Positions 16,196 through 25,720 of a stretch of 64,000 bases of DNA are shown piece after piece. How positions within the stretch are numbered: position 1 is the first letter of the stretch; every line of letters begins with the position of its first letter. The stretch comes from Marivita sp030148515 (GTDB lineage Bacteria; Pseudomonadota; Alphaproteobacteria; Rhodobacterales; Rhodobacteraceae), in contig NZ_CP180351.1 in the NCBI RefSeq assembly GCF_048006345.1, positions 2,790,001-2,854,000 on the forward strand, written 5' to 3'. Below the pieces are notes generated by a model. It was not told where the DNA came from. It did no database searches and saw nothing but the letters and a program-made list of their open reading frames with translations. Made by a program: the position numbers and the translations under genes.

Positions 16196-19129
16196 ATGTG
16201 CGCCGATACACCTGATTACAAAGACACGCTGAACCTGCCCGAGACTGAATTCCCGATGCGCGCGGGCCTGCCGAACCGCGAACCCGCATGGCTGGAAAAA
16301 TGGGCCAAGATGGGCATCTATGACCGCCTGCGCGAAAAGGCTGCCCTCGCCCGGGAGGGCGAAAATGGAAAGGCTCGGACGCCCTTTACACTTCACGATG
16401 GCCCCCCCTATGCCAACGGCCACCTGCATATCGGCCACGCGCTGAACAAGATCCTCAAGGACATGGTCGTGCGCTCCCAGCAGATGATGGGCCGCGATGC
16501 GCGCTACATCCCCGGTTGGGATTGCCACGGCCTGCCGATCGAATGGAAGATCGAGGAACAGTACCGCGCCAAGGGCCTAGACAAGGACGAGGTTGATGTC
16601 GTGGCCTTCCGTCAGGAGTGCCGCAAGTTCGCCGAAGGCTGGATCGACATCCAGCGCGAGGAGTTCAAACGCCTTGGCGTGACCGGCACATGGGACAAGC
16701 CCTATCTCACGATGGACTACCGCGCCGAGCGGATTATCGCTGAGGAATTCCAGAAATTCCTGATGACCGGGACTTTGTATCAGGGGTCCAAGCCCGTGAT
16801 GTGGTCGCCGGTCGAAAAGACAGCACTGGCCGAGGCCGAGATCGAATATCACGACCACAAGTCGCACACGATCTGGGTGCCATTCAAAGCCACCAATGGT
16901 GCGGGTGATCTGCAAGGCGTTAAGGTCGTCATCTGGACCACCACCCCGTGGACGATCCCGTCGAACAAGGCCGTCGCCTACAACAACACCATCGCCTACG
17001 GTCTCTACGAAGTCACCGGCCGCCCCGAGGAATGCTGGGCGCGGATCGGCGACCGCTATCTCTTGGCCGATGCGCTGGCCGAAGACGTGCTGGCCAAGGC
17101 GCGGCTGGAGACGTCGATGTACCGCCGCCTGCGTGATGTGACGGCGGACGAACTTGGTGCATTGACCCTCGCGCACCCGTTCCGGGGTCTCGACGGTGCG
17201 GAAGGCTTCTGGGATTACGACGTGCCGATGATCGACGGCGATCATGTGACCGACGACGCGGGCACGGGCTTTGTCCATACTGCGCCCTCCCACGGTCAGG
17301 AAGACTACGACGCCTTCGTCGCGCGTGGCTGGATGGACCGGATGACGCACAATGTGGGCGAGGAATCCGAGTTCCTGCCGCATGTGCCGTTCTTCGCGGG
17401 CCTCAAGGTGCTCGATCACAAGGGCAAGGAAGGCAAGGCCAACACTGCCGTGATCGACAAGCTGGTCGAGGCAGGCGTCCTGCTGGCGCGTGGGCGGATG
17501 ACGCACAGCTATCCGCATTCTTGGCGCTCCAAGGCTCCGGTGATCTACCGCAACACGCCGCAATGGTTCGCCGCCATCGACCGAGAGGTTGGCGACGGGC
17601 AGGACGAGTACGGCAAGACGATCCGCGAACGGGCGCTCACAAGTATTGACCAATTGGTAAAATGGACCCCGCAGACCGGGCGCAACCGACTGTATTCGAT
17701 GATCGAAGCCCGCCCCGACTGGGTGCTCTCGCGCCAGCGCGCTTGGGGTGTGCCGCTCACCTGTTTCGTCAAGAAAGGCGCGTTGCCGACAGACGCCGAT
17801 TTCCTGCTGAAGGACGACACCGTCAACGCCCGCATCCTCGAGGCGTTCGAGGCAGAAGGCGCGGATGCGTGGTACAAGCCCGGCGCGAAAGAGCGGTTCC
17901 TGGGCAATGACTATGATCCCAGCGAATGGGAACAGGTGTTCGACATTCTGGATGTGTGGTTTGACTCAGGTTCTACCCACGCGTTCGTTCTGCGCGACCG
18001 CGAGGACGGGTCCGAGGATGGCCTCGCCGATCTCTACCTCGAAGGCACCGACCAGCATCGCGGGTGGTTCCATTCGTCAATGCTGCAATCCTGCGGCACA
18101 CGGGGTCGTGCGCCCTATCGCGGCGTGCTGACCCACGGGTTCACGCTCGACGAGAAGGGCAACAAGATGTCCAAGTCGCTGGGCAATACCGTGGCCCCCG
18201 AGGACGTGACCAAGCAGTATGGTGCGGACATCCTGCGCCTCTGGGTGGCGCAGGCCGACTACACCGCCGACCTGCGCATCGGGCCGGAGATCCTCAAAGG
18301 CGTGGCCGACAGCTACCGCCGCCTGCGCAACACCATGCGCTACATGCTCGGCGCGCTGTCGCATTTCAGCGAGGCGGACCGCGTAGACCCTGCCGATATG
18401 CCAGAGCTTGAACGCTATGTGCTGCACCGTCTGGCGGAACTGGATGAGGTCGTTCGGAACGGGTACGATTCCTATGACTTTCAGGGCGTGTTCCAGCAGT
18501 TGTTCAACTTCTGCACCGTGGAACTGTCGGCCTTCTACTTCGACATCCGCAAGGACGCGTTGTACTGCGACGGCGACACCCAACGCCGCCGGGCCGCGCG
18601 GACGGTGATGGACATCCTGTTCCACCGCCTGACCACGTGGTTGGCACCCGTGCTGGTGTTCACGATGGAGGATGTCTGGCTTGACCGCTTCCCCGGCGAC
18701 GAGTCCTCGGTGCATTTGCAGGACATCCCGGAAACGCCCGCATCGTGGAAAGACGACGCGCTTGCGGCGAAATGGGCCAAGGTACGTCGTGCGCGGCGTG
18801 CGGTGACTGCCGCACTCGAAGTGCAGCGGACGGACAAGGTGATCGGCGCGTCGCTTGAAGCGGCCCCTGTGGTGCATATCGACGACGCGGAGATGCTCGA
18901 GGCGTTGAAGTCGGTGAATTTCGACGATCTTTGCATCACCTCGGCAATCACCCTGACGGGCGACCCGGCCCCGGCTGAGGCGTTCCGCCTGCCCGAAGTG
19001 GCGGGGGTTGGCGTGGTCTTCGAAAAAGCCGAGGGCGACAAGTGCCAGCGCTGCTGGAAGATTTTGCCGGACGTCGGCACGCACCAGCACCCGGGCACCT
19101 GCCAGCGGTGCAATGACGCCCTCGGATAA
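16196..19129 (+). CDS. ileS: Isoleucine--tRNA ligase
   Basis: A 977-residue class Ia synthetase. The HIGH motif is in GPPYANGHLHIGHALNKIL and the KMSKS motif in LDEKGNKMSKSLGNTV. The editing domain includes TTTPWTIPSNKAVAY. The C-terminal zinc knuckle is CQRCWKI...CQRC (CxxC twice), typical of bacterial-type IleRS that is not of the mupirocin-resistant class. The start is the ATG at 16196 (MCADTPDYKDTLNLP). The 3' end overlaps the DUF3253 gene by 17 bp. Confidence 0.98.
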   Translation: MCADTPDYKDTLNLPETEFPMRAGLPNREPAWLEKWAKMGIYDRLREKAALAREGENGKARTPFTLHDGPPYANGHLHIGHALNKILKDMVVRSQQMMGRDARYIPGWDCHGLPIEWKIEEQYRAKGLDKDEVDVVAFRQECRKFAEGWIDIQREEFKRLGVTGTWDKPYLTMDYRAERIIAEEFQKFLMTGTLYQGSKPVMWSPVEKTALAEAEIEYHDHKSHTIWVPFKATNGAGDLQGVKVVIWTTTPWTIPSNKAVAYNNTIAYGLYEVTGRPEECWARIGDRYLLADALAEDVLAKARLETSMYRRLRDVTADELGALTLAHPFRGLDGAEGFWDYDVPMIDGDHVTDDAGTGFVHTAPSHGQEDYDAFVARGWMDRMTHNVGEESEFLPHVPFFAGLKVLDHKGKEGKANTAVIDKLVEAGVLLARGRMTHSYPHSWRSKAPVIYRNTPQWFAAIDREVGDGQDEYGKTIRERALTSIDQLVKWTPQTGRNRLYSMIEARPDWVLSRQRAWGVPLTCFVKKGALPTDADFLLKDDTVNARILEAFEAEGADAWYKPGAKERFLGNDYDPSEWEQVFDILDVWFDSGSTHAFVLRDREDGSEDGLADLYLEGTDQHRGWFHSSMLQSCGTRGRAPYRGVLTHGFTLDEKGNKMSKSLGNTVAPEDVTKQYGADILRLWVAQADYTADLRIGPEILKGVADSYRRLRNTMRYMLGALSHFSEADRVDPADMPELERYVLHRLAELDEVVRNGYDSYDFQGVFQQLFNFCTVELSAFYFDIRKDALYCDGDTQRRRAARTVMDILFHRLTTWLAPVLVFTMEDVWLDRFPGDESSVHLQDIPETPASWKDDALAAKWAKVRRARRAVTAALEVQRTDKVIGASLEAAPVVHIDDAEMLEALKSVNFDDLCITSAITLTGDPAPAEAFRLPEVAGVGVVFEKAEGDKCQRCWKILPDVGTHQHPGTCQRCNDALG

Positions 19130-19349
19130 CGCCATCGCGGACGTCCTGCTCGACCTCGCGCACCAGCGTGGGGTCGGGAAAACCTTTTGCCCCTCCGAAG
19201 CCGCGCGGCGGCTGTCAGACGACTGGCGTTCCTTGATGCCAGAAGTGCGGCGCGTGGCGGCTCAGCTTGATTTGCTAGCGACCCAGAAGGGCTTACCGGT
19301 CGATCCCTTGACGGCAAAGGGGCCGATCCGGTTGGGGTTGCCGGGATGA
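19113..19349 (+). CDS. DUF3253 family protein
   Basis: A 78-residue protein starting MTPSDNAIADVLLDLAHQRG. It has the family pattern TFCPSEAARRL, WRSLMPEVRRVAAQLDLLA and KGPIRL, which looks like a small winged helix. The start overlaps the end of ileS and its own stop overlaps the ogt start (ATGA at 19346), so it is translated within an ileS-ogt transcript. The function of the family is not established. A nucleic-acid-binding role would fit its place before a DNA repair gene, but that is inference. Confidence 0.85.
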   Translation: MTPSDNAIADVLLDLAHQRGVGKTFCPSEAARRLSDDWRSLMPEVRRVAAQLDLLATQKGLPVDPLTAKGPIRLGLPG

Positions 19350-19804
19350 GCCGGTTTGAGCAGGCCTTGGAGTCGCCACTTGGCCCACTGACGCTGATCG
19401 CAGATGCGGTTGGGATCACCGCGCTGGAGTGGCGCGAGGGGCGGCGGGACGGGACGCCTGTTTTGGTGCAGGCTGCAAACCAACTCTCAGAGTATTTCGC
19501 AGGGAAACGGCAGGACTTCACCGTGCCGATCCGTCTGACCTGCTCCGACTTCCAACGCAGTGTATGTGCGGCCATGTCCGCGATTCCGTTTGGCGAGACC
19601 CGGACCTATGGCGATCTGGCGGCGCAGCTGGGTGTACCCGCACAGGCGATTGGGCAGGCCTGTGGGGGCAATCCGATCCCCATCCTAATTCCCTGTCATC
19701 GGGTGCTGGGGGCCAATGGCCTTGGGGGCTACTCAGGCGATGGTGGGGTAGAGACCAAGGTTTGGCTGCTCAAACATGAGGGCGCGGCGGGGTTGCTGAT
19801 TTGA
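19346..19804 (+). CDS. ogt: Methylated-DNA--protein-cysteine S-methyltransferase
   Basis: A 152-residue DNA repair protein that removes alkyl groups from O6-alkylguanine onto its own cysteine. The acceptor motif is IPILIPCHRVLGANGLGGYSG (PCHRV). The helix-turn-helix part reads TYGDLAAQLGVPAQAIGQA with the usual Asn replaced (GQACGGNP). There is no AdaA-type N-terminal domain, so it is the simple Ogt/MGMT type. It overlaps the DUF3253 gene by four bases. Confidence 0.94.
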   Translation: MSRFEQALESPLGPLTLIADAVGITALEWREGRRDGTPVLVQAANQLSEYFAGKRQDFTVPIRLTCSDFQRSVCAAMSAIPFGETRTYGDLAAQLGVPAQAIGQACGGNPIPILIPCHRVLGANGLGGYSGDGGVETKVWLLKHEGAAGLLI

Positions 19805-19810
19805 GTTTGG

Positions 19811-19900
19811 TGCGTGCGAGCACGCATCCTACGCTTTGGGTTCCGCCCGTTTTCAGGCCAAAACGTTTCGCGCGCGAAACAATGGGTCCGAAGCGGACCT
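19811..19900. repeat. Cluster of three perfect inverted repeats
   Basis: Three hairpins follow the ogt stop: TGCGTGC-ga-GCACGCA (19811-19826), the 16-bp palindrome GTTTCGCGCGCGAAAC (19866-19881), and GGTCCG-aag-CGGACC (19886-19900). They look like REP-type intergenic elements and may also terminate ogt transcription. Confidence 0.7.
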
Positions 19901-20062
19901 AACTATGTAAACCCTTAAGGAGTGGTAAACGCCAGACCTGCACAGCCTCTGTTCGCGTACCGTGCTTGTGTGTCCCCCTGAGTGTGCTAGTCCGAAGGAC
20001 ATCCCGCACTCCGAACAGGCGCAGTGTGATGTACCTGACTTCGGCTCAAGAAAAAGCGCAGC

Positions 20063-20920
20063 ATGATAGAACAGAACCGTGCCATCCTTCTGATGATCGC
20101 TGCGATCTTCTGCTTTTCGATCATGGACGCGACGGTCAAAGCCTTGGCTCCGAATGTCGGGGTTCTTCCGACACTTTGGGCGCGCTATGCCGGGCAGATG
20201 CTATTGGTGTTCGTGCTGGTCCTGCCGAGGCTCAAAACCGTGGTGCGCACGAAATACCCCGGTTTCCAATTCTTTCGATCCCTTCTGCTGATGAGCGCCA
20301 CGGCTTGTTTCTTTACAGGTCTGAGCCTGATCCCGCTGTCGGATGCAGCGGCCTTGATGTCGACGAATCCGATGCTGATCACGTTGGGGGCTGCGATTTT
20401 TCTCGGCGAAAAACTGGGGGTCCGTCGGATTGGCGGGATCGTTGCCGCAATGATCGGCGCTTTGATCATCATTCGACCGGGCACCGACGTGTTCAGTGCG
20501 GCCGCGCTTTTCCCGCTGGGTGCGGCCGTTTGCTATTCGGCCTATGCGCTGCTGACCCGGCGGGTCGGCGCGGATGAGGATGTGTGGACATCGCTGTTCT
20601 ACACCGGGTTCGTGGGCACGGTGTTGCTGAGCATTCTGGTGCCGTTTCAATGGCAGACGCCAAGTGCTGCGGATGTCGGGCTGATGGTGATCGTGGCCAT
20701 TGCAGGCACAACGGGGCAGCTTGCGCTGATCCGAGCGTTTACCAAAGGCGAGGCCGCGATGCTGGCGCCATATTCCTACATCGGGCTGGCCTTCGCAGCG
20801 TTCTGGGGCGTGATCTTTTTCTCAGAGATTCCAGACTTTTGGACGGTTGTCGGCAGTCTGGTGATCGCGGCAGCCGGGCTTTACGTCTGGCACAGGGAAA
20901 CCCGCGCCAAGGCAGGGTGA
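20063..20920 (+). CDS. DMT superfamily (EamA) transporter
   Basis: A 285-residue inner-membrane protein with ten predicted helices arranged as two EamA repeats (roughly residues 8-135 and 147-280). It starts MIEQNRAILLMIAAIFCFSI. The second repeat includes APYSYIGLAFAAFWGVIFF, a typical EamA motif. Relatives export amino acids, nucleosides or other metabolites, and the substrate cannot be told here. It is a monocistronic plus-strand gene, convergent with pheA. Confidence 0.9.
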   Translation: MIEQNRAILLMIAAIFCFSIMDATVKALAPNVGVLPTLWARYAGQMLLVFVLVLPRLKTVVRTKYPGFQFFRSLLLMSATACFFTGLSLIPLSDAAALMSTNPMLITLGAAIFLGEKLGVRRIGGIVAAMIGALIIIRPGTDVFSAAALFPLGAAVCYSAYALLTRRVGADEDVWTSLFYTGFVGTVLLSILVPFQWQTPSAADVGLMVIVAIAGTTGQLALIRAFTKGEAAMLAPYSYIGLAFAAFWGVIFFSEIPDFWTVVGSLVIAAAGLYVWHRETRAKAG

Positions 20921-20940
20921 CGCGACCAAAACTGTTCGGA

Positions 20941-21774
20941 TCAATCCCTGCGCGGGTCGCGCGGATAGGTCCCCAGAATGTTCAGCATATCGGTGAAGTA
21001 ATCCAGTTCCTCGAGCGCGCGGGCCACTTCGGGATCGTCCGGGTGGCCTTCGATGTCGGCGTAGAACTGGGTGGCGGTGAACGACCCGTCGACCATGTAG
21101 GATTCGAGCTTGGTCATGTTGACGCCATTGGTCGCAAAGCCACCCATCGCTTTGTACAAAGCAGCGGGGATGTTGCGGACCTGAAAGACGAATGTGGTCA
21201 TCATGCCGTGATCGCCACGGCGGGACGTGTCGCCGCCACGCCCCATCAGCAGAAAGCGGGTCGTGTTGCTGTCGGTGTCCTCGATGTGGCGCGCGAGGAT
21301 GTCGAGGCCGTAGATCTCGGCCGCGAGTTCGCTGGCCAAGGCAGCGGCGTGTTTTTCCCCGCGTTCCGAGATTTCACGCGCGGCGCGGGCGTTGTCGGCG
21401 TTCACGCGCCCCCGGATGCCGTGTTTAGTCAGGAAGGTCGCGCATTGCGGCAGCAGCACCAGATGGGAATGCGCCTCGGTCACGTCTTCAAGTTTTGCAC
21501 CCGGCACACCGAGGAGGTTGATGTGCACGCGCACGAAGGCTTCATCGACGATCTTGAGTCCGCTTTTCGGCAAAAGACGGTGGATATCGGCAACTCGACC
21601 ATAAATAGTGTTTTCCACCGGCAACATCGCCAGATCCGCTTGGCCCGTCTGCACAGCCGAGATCACATCTTCAAAGGTGCGGCAGGGCAGCGGCTCCATG
21701 TCGGGGCGTTTGTAGCGGCAGGCTTCGTGCGAATAGGCGCCCAGTTCCCCCTGGAAAGCGATGGCATTGGTCAT
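20941..21774 (-). CDS. pheA: Prephenate dehydratase
   Basis: A 277-residue monofunctional enzyme converting prephenate to phenylpyruvate on the way to phenylalanine. It starts MTNAIAFQGELGAYSHEACR at 21774. The open frame extends further upstream, but that part is not family-like. The catalytic region has PVENTIYGRVADIHRLL and NTTRFLLMGR (the T-T-R-F motif). The C-terminal ACT domain (about residues 195-270) reads FVFQVRNIPAALYKAMGGFA and KLESYMVDG, where the usual ESRP is ESYM, so phenylalanine feedback may differ. There is no chorismate mutase domain. Confidence 0.94.
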   Translation of the reverse strand: MTNAIAFQGELGAYSHEACRYKRPDMEPLPCRTFEDVISAVQTGQADLAMLPVENTIYGRVADIHRLLPKSGLKIVDEAFVRVHINLLGVPGAKLEDVTEAHSHLVLLPQCATFLTKHGIRGRVNADNARAAREISERGEKHAAALASELAAEIYGLDILARHIEDTDSNTTRFLLMGRGGDTSRRGDHGMMTTFVFQVRNIPAALYKAMGGFATNGVNMTKLESYMVDGSFTATQFYADIEGHPDDPEVARALEELDYFTDMLNILGTYPRDPRRD

Positions 21775-21898
21775 GCGGACTCCGAAAATCTGGCCCACCG
21801 GGCGTTTGGTCGCGGCTTCTACACCTTGCCTTGCTGAAGGGGAAGCAATAGATACCCGCGCGATACGCAAGAAACACTAGCGGACGGGTACGCACACA

Positions 21899-22414
21899 AT
21901 GTTGGATACAATGACCTTCACCAAGATCGTCGGCAGCTTTTGTGGCGCGCTTCTGATCTTCCTTCTGGGCAAATGGGCTGCTGAAACCCTGTATCACGTG
22001 GGCGGTGCCCATGGTGAAGAGGTTGCGGTCTATGTCATCGAAACAAACGAAGACGATGCGCCGGCAGAGGAGGTCGCAGCCGTCAATTTCGACACCATGC
22101 TCGAGACAGCGGATGCCGCAAAAGGTGAGCGCGTGTTCGGGAAGTGCCGTGCCTGCCACAAGCTGGAAAAAGGCGAGAACGCGGCTGGTCCGTACCTTTT
22201 CAACGTCGTTGGTCGTGATGTAGGTACCGCGCAGGGCTTCAACTACTCCGGCGCTCTGAGCGAAGTGGCCGATGTGTGGACACCGGAGAACCTGTACTAC
22301 TTCCTCGAAAATCCGCGCGGTTATGCACCAGGCACGTCTATGGGCTTTGCCGGCCTGAGCAAATCCGAGGAGCGTCAGGATTTGATCGCCTACCTTGCGA
22401 CGTTCTCTGAATAA
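21899..22414 (+). CDS. Membrane-anchored c-type cytochrome
   Basis: A 171-residue cytochrome. An N-terminal uncleaved helix (about residues 8-27) is followed by an acidic linker and a class I cytochrome c domain. Haem binding is in GKCRACHKLEKGENAAGPYL (CxxCH), and the axial Met is in PGTSMGFAGL. It resembles CycM/c552 proteins, which carry electrons from the bc1 complex to terminal oxidases at the periplasmic face. It is divergent from pheA and ends at a strong terminator at 22441. Confidence 0.92.
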   Translation: MLDTMTFTKIVGSFCGALLIFLLGKWAAETLYHVGGAHGEEVAVYVIETNEDDAPAEEVAAVNFDTMLETADAAKGERVFGKCRACHKLEKGENAAGPYLFNVVGRDVGTAQGFNYSGALSEVADVWTPENLYYFLENPRGYAPGTSMGFAGLSKSEERQDLIAYLATFSE

Positions 22415-22440
22415 TTCGACGCATCGCGTTGCGAAATTTG

Positions 22441-22475
22441 GCCGCTGCCCGCTGGGCGGCGGCTTTTCTTTTTCA
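22441..22475 (+). terminator. Rho-independent terminator after the cytochrome c gene
   Basis: The stem GCCGCTGCCC-gct-GGGCGGCGGC (22441-22463) is directly followed by TTTTCTTTTT. It is the clearest intrinsic terminator in the window. Confidence 0.9.
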
Positions 22476-22599
22476 CAATCACGTTTTTTGATCGGCATTT
22501 GGGCCGGGGTCGCGCATTCTCACCTTGAATGTGGGCAAATTCGTTCTTTAGCTTACATAAGAGCGCAGAAACGCACGCACGAGCAATGGAGACTTGAAT

Positions 22600-24549
22600 A
22601 TGTCCAACAGACGCAACCGGCCTTCCTTTGCAGACATTGATCGTCGACAAACGCTGAAACTTCTGGGGGGCAGCGCCGTTGCGGCAGGTGCAGGCGCTTC
22701 GGGGACGTTGGCATTCGCCGCAAGCCATGGGGGTGAGGACGAGATCATCCGTTCGCATGGCTATTCCTATTTCGGCGACCTGCTCTATTCACCGGATTTC
22801 AAACACTTCAACTACGTGAATCCCGATGCCCCGAAGGGCGGACAGATCACGCTCAGTGCGCGCGGCACATTCGATGGCTTCAACCGCTGGGCCTGGCGGG
22901 GGAACCCGCAGACCAACTCGGATGTTGTGGGCGAGTCGCTTTTGGCGGGCGACGCATTCGGTACATCGGTACCGGCGGATTCGCTGACCGACCAATACTG
23001 CCTGATCGCGCGCGAGGTTGAATATCCGAAGTCCAAGGAATGGTGCGTGTTCCACCTGCGGGACGACGTGGTTTTCCGCAACGGGGCGCCGCTGCGTGCG
23101 CAGGATGCAGCTTTCACATTCAACCTGTTCATCGAACAGGGCATCCGGTCCTTCTCGCGGTCGGTGAGTGAACGGATCGAAGGTGTCGAAGTCATTGATG
23201 ACCTGACGCTGCGCTACAAATTCGTGGATGGCATCTCGCGCCGCTCCCTGGTGAGCCAGGTGGGCGGCATGATCGTGCTGTCCGAAGAGTGGTACAAGGA
23301 AACCGGCGAACGGCTGGACGAACCGTCGGTTCTGTCGCCGATGGGATCGGGGCCGTACCAGGTGGGCGACTACGAATTCAACCGTTACGTGGTGTATGAA
23401 CGGAACCCGAACTACTGGGGCTGGGATCATCCGGTCAACGTAGGACGGCACAATTTCGACCGCATCCGCATCGAATATTTCGCTGATGCGACGGCGGAAT
23501 TCGAAGGGTTCAAGGCCGGGGAATATACATTCCGATCCGAAGGATCGAGCAAACGCTGGGCGACAGGATACGACTTCCCGGCGTTGCAAGAGGGACAGGT
23601 GATCAAGGAGGCGTTGCCGGACCAGACGGCACCGCTGAATTCCGGCATCATTTTCAACACCTTGCGCGCACCGGTCGACAATCGAAATGTGCGTCACGCG
23701 CTGTCGCTTGCCTTCAACTTTGAATGGACGCGAGAGTCGCTGGAATTCGATTTGACGACACAGCGCAACTCGTTTGCCGAAGGGCAGGAATGGGAAGCCA
23801 AAGGCGTCCCCGAGGGCGCGGAACTGGCCTTCCTGCAATCGCTTGGCGACGTTGTGCCACCCGAGATGCTGACCGAGCCCGTTGTCATGCCGCATACGTC
23901 GAACAAGGATAATCCGTCTGACCGCCGCAACCAGCGGACGGCCTTGCGCATCCTTGCCGATGAAGGTTGGACGGTGGACGATCAGGGCCGCATGGTCGAT
24001 GCCAATGGCGAACAGATGACGCTCGACTTCCTTGTGCTCTCGACTTGGGACGACACGCGGCAGGCGACGATCGAGACTTATGTGAATACCCTCCGCGACT
24101 GGGGCATTCAGGTGAACGCCAATGCGGTCGATTCAGCACAGGGCCAGCAGCGGTTCCTCGACAAGGATTATGACCTGATTCAGACCTCCATGCAGACCTT
24201 CTCAACCATTGGGACAGGTCTCAAGCAGCTGTTCGGGTCGGAAACGGCGGAAGTGTCGTCATGGAACCCGTCCGCGCTGCGCAGCCCGGCAGTGGATGCC
24301 ATTATCGAAGCGGCGCTGAACGCAGAATCGCGCGAGGAAGAGGTTGTCGCGATGATGGCGCTTGACCGCGCCCTGCGCTACGAGCGGGTGATTGCCCATG
24401 CGGGCTATGTACCGGAATACTGGATTGCCTATTACGACATCTTCGAACGCCCCGAAAACCTGCCTCCGCTTGGTATTGGCGTGCTCGACTTCTGGTGGTT
24501 CAACGAAGAGAAATACGAGGCCCTCAAGGCCGCTGGCGCGCTGAGGTAA
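22600..24549 (+). CDS. yejA: Peptide ABC transporter substrate-binding protein, family 5 (YejA-like)
   Basis: A 649-residue periplasmic receptor. The ATG at 22600 follows GGAG. The N-terminus carries a twin-arginine motif, DRRQTLKLLGGSAVAAGAGA, so export is probably by Tat. The SBP family 5 core includes YVNPDAPKGGQITLSARGTF, GSGPYQVGDYEFNRYVVYER and NRNVRHALSLAFNFEWTRE. YejA-type proteins bind oligopeptides, including microcin C in enteric bacteria. It heads a four-gene yejABEF operon. Confidence 0.92.
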   Translation: MSNRRNRPSFADIDRRQTLKLLGGSAVAAGAGASGTLAFAASHGGEDEIIRSHGYSYFGDLLYSPDFKHFNYVNPDAPKGGQITLSARGTFDGFNRWAWRGNPQTNSDVVGESLLAGDAFGTSVPADSLTDQYCLIAREVEYPKSKEWCVFHLRDDVVFRNGAPLRAQDAAFTFNLFIEQGIRSFSRSVSERIEGVEVIDDLTLRYKFVDGISRRSLVSQVGGMIVLSEEWYKETGERLDEPSVLSPMGSGPYQVGDYEFNRYVVYERNPNYWGWDHPVNVGRHNFDRIRIEYFADATAEFEGFKAGEYTFRSEGSSKRWATGYDFPALQEGQVIKEALPDQTAPLNSGIIFNTLRAPVDNRNVRHALSLAFNFEWTRESLEFDLTTQRNSFAEGQEWEAKGVPEGAELAFLQSLGDVVPPEMLTEPVVMPHTSNKDNPSDRRNQRTALRILADEGWTVDDQGRMVDANGEQMTLDFLVLSTWDDTRQATIETYVNTLRDWGIQVNANAVDSAQGQQRFLDKDYDLIQTSMQTFSTIGTGLKQLFGSETAEVSSWNPSALRSPAVDAIIEAALNAESREEEVVAMMALDRALRYERVIAHAGYVPEYWIAYYDIFERPENLPPLGIGVLDFWWFNEEKYEALKAAGALR

Positions 24550-24556
24550 CAGACCC

Positions 24557-25717
24557 TTGGGAGCCTATATTCTTCGACGGCTGTTGCTGATCATTCCGAC
24601 TTTGTTCGGGATCATGGTCATCAACTTCGCCCTGACGCAATTCGTGCCCGGTGGCCCGATTGAACAAGCCCTTGCGCGCATTCAGGGCGAAGGTGATGTG
24701 TTCGCCGGGTTCTCGGGGGATGGCGGTGGCAACCAGAATGTCGAAGAGACCTTTGGGTCCGACAGCGACTATATCGGTGCCCGTGGCCTGCCCAAGGAAT
24801 TCATCGAAACACTCGAGATCGAATTCGGTTTTGCCCGGATCGTCTGCGAAGACGGCTATGTCGGGGAACCCGATCTGGATGATCCCGCTTGCCAGAAAGA
24901 GGCCATCGGCGCGGTTGAACGCTTTGGCCTGATGATGTGGAACTACCTGCGGCTCGATTTCGGAGAGAGCTATTTCCGGTCCATCGGCGTGATGGAGCTG
25001 GTGCTGGAAAAGATGCCCGTGTCGATCTCGCTTGGCCTTTGGTCGACGCTGATCGCCTATATCGTGTCGATCCCGCTGGGCATTCGGAAGGCTGTCAGGG
25101 ATGGCACCCCGTTCGACACCTACACGTCCGCCGCGATCATCGTGGCCTATGCGATCCCCGGCTTCCTGTTTGCGATCCTGCTTCTCGTTCTGTTTGCAGG
25201 CGGGTCGTATTATCAGATCTTCCCGCTCCGGGGGCTGACCTCGGACAATTGGGAAAACCTGTCCTTCTTTGGCAAGATTGCAGACTATTTCTGGCACATC
25301 ACCTTGCCGGTTCTCGCCTCGACAATCTCGGCCTTTGCGACACTCACTCTGCTCACCAAGAACAGCTTTCTGGACGAGATCAAAAAGCAATACGTGATCA
25401 CTGCACGGGCCAAAGGCCTTGCGGAACGGCAGGTGCTTTACGGTCACGTGTTCCGCAACGCGATGCTGATCGTGATCGCGGGCTTTCCGGCGGTGTTCAT
25501 CGGTGTGTTCTTTTCCGGGTCGCTGATCATCGAGACGATCTTTTCGCTGGACGGTCTGGGACGGCTTGGGTTCGAAGCGGCGGTGGCGCGCGATTATCCG
25601 GTGATCTTTGGCACGCTCTTTGTCTTCGGGCTGATCGGTCTCTTGGTCGGCATCCTGTCGGACCTGATGTATGTTCTGGTCGATCCACGCATCGACTTCG
25701 AAAGACGGGAGGGCTGA
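24557..25717 (+). CDS. yejB: Peptide ABC transporter permease (YejB-like)
   Basis: A 386-residue inner-membrane permease. The start is probably the TTG at 24557 (LGAYILRRLLLIIPTLFGIM), 7 bp after the yejA stop. The long periplasmic segment after the first helix (residues 35-125) is characteristic of YejB rather than DppB. The EAA loop that contacts the ATPase lies in YVITARAKGLAERQVLYGHV. It pairs with YejE to form the channel of the importer. Confidence 0.93.
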   Translation: MGAYILRRLLLIIPTLFGIMVINFALTQFVPGGPIEQALARIQGEGDVFAGFSGDGGGNQNVEETFGSDSDYIGARGLPKEFIETLEIEFGFARIVCEDGYVGEPDLDDPACQKEAIGAVERFGLMMWNYLRLDFGESYFRSIGVMELVLEKMPVSISLGLWSTLIAYIVSIPLGIRKAVRDGTPFDTYTSAAIIVAYAIPGFLFAILLLVLFAGGSYYQIFPLRGLTSDNWENLSFFGKIADYFWHITLPVLASTISAFATLTLLTKNSFLDEIKKQYVITARAKGLAERQVLYGHVFRNAMLIVIAGFPAVFIGVFFSGSLIIETIFSLDGLGRLGFEAAVARDYPVIFGTLFVFGLIGLLVGILSDLMYVLVDPRIDFERREG

Positions 25718-25720
25718 CCC

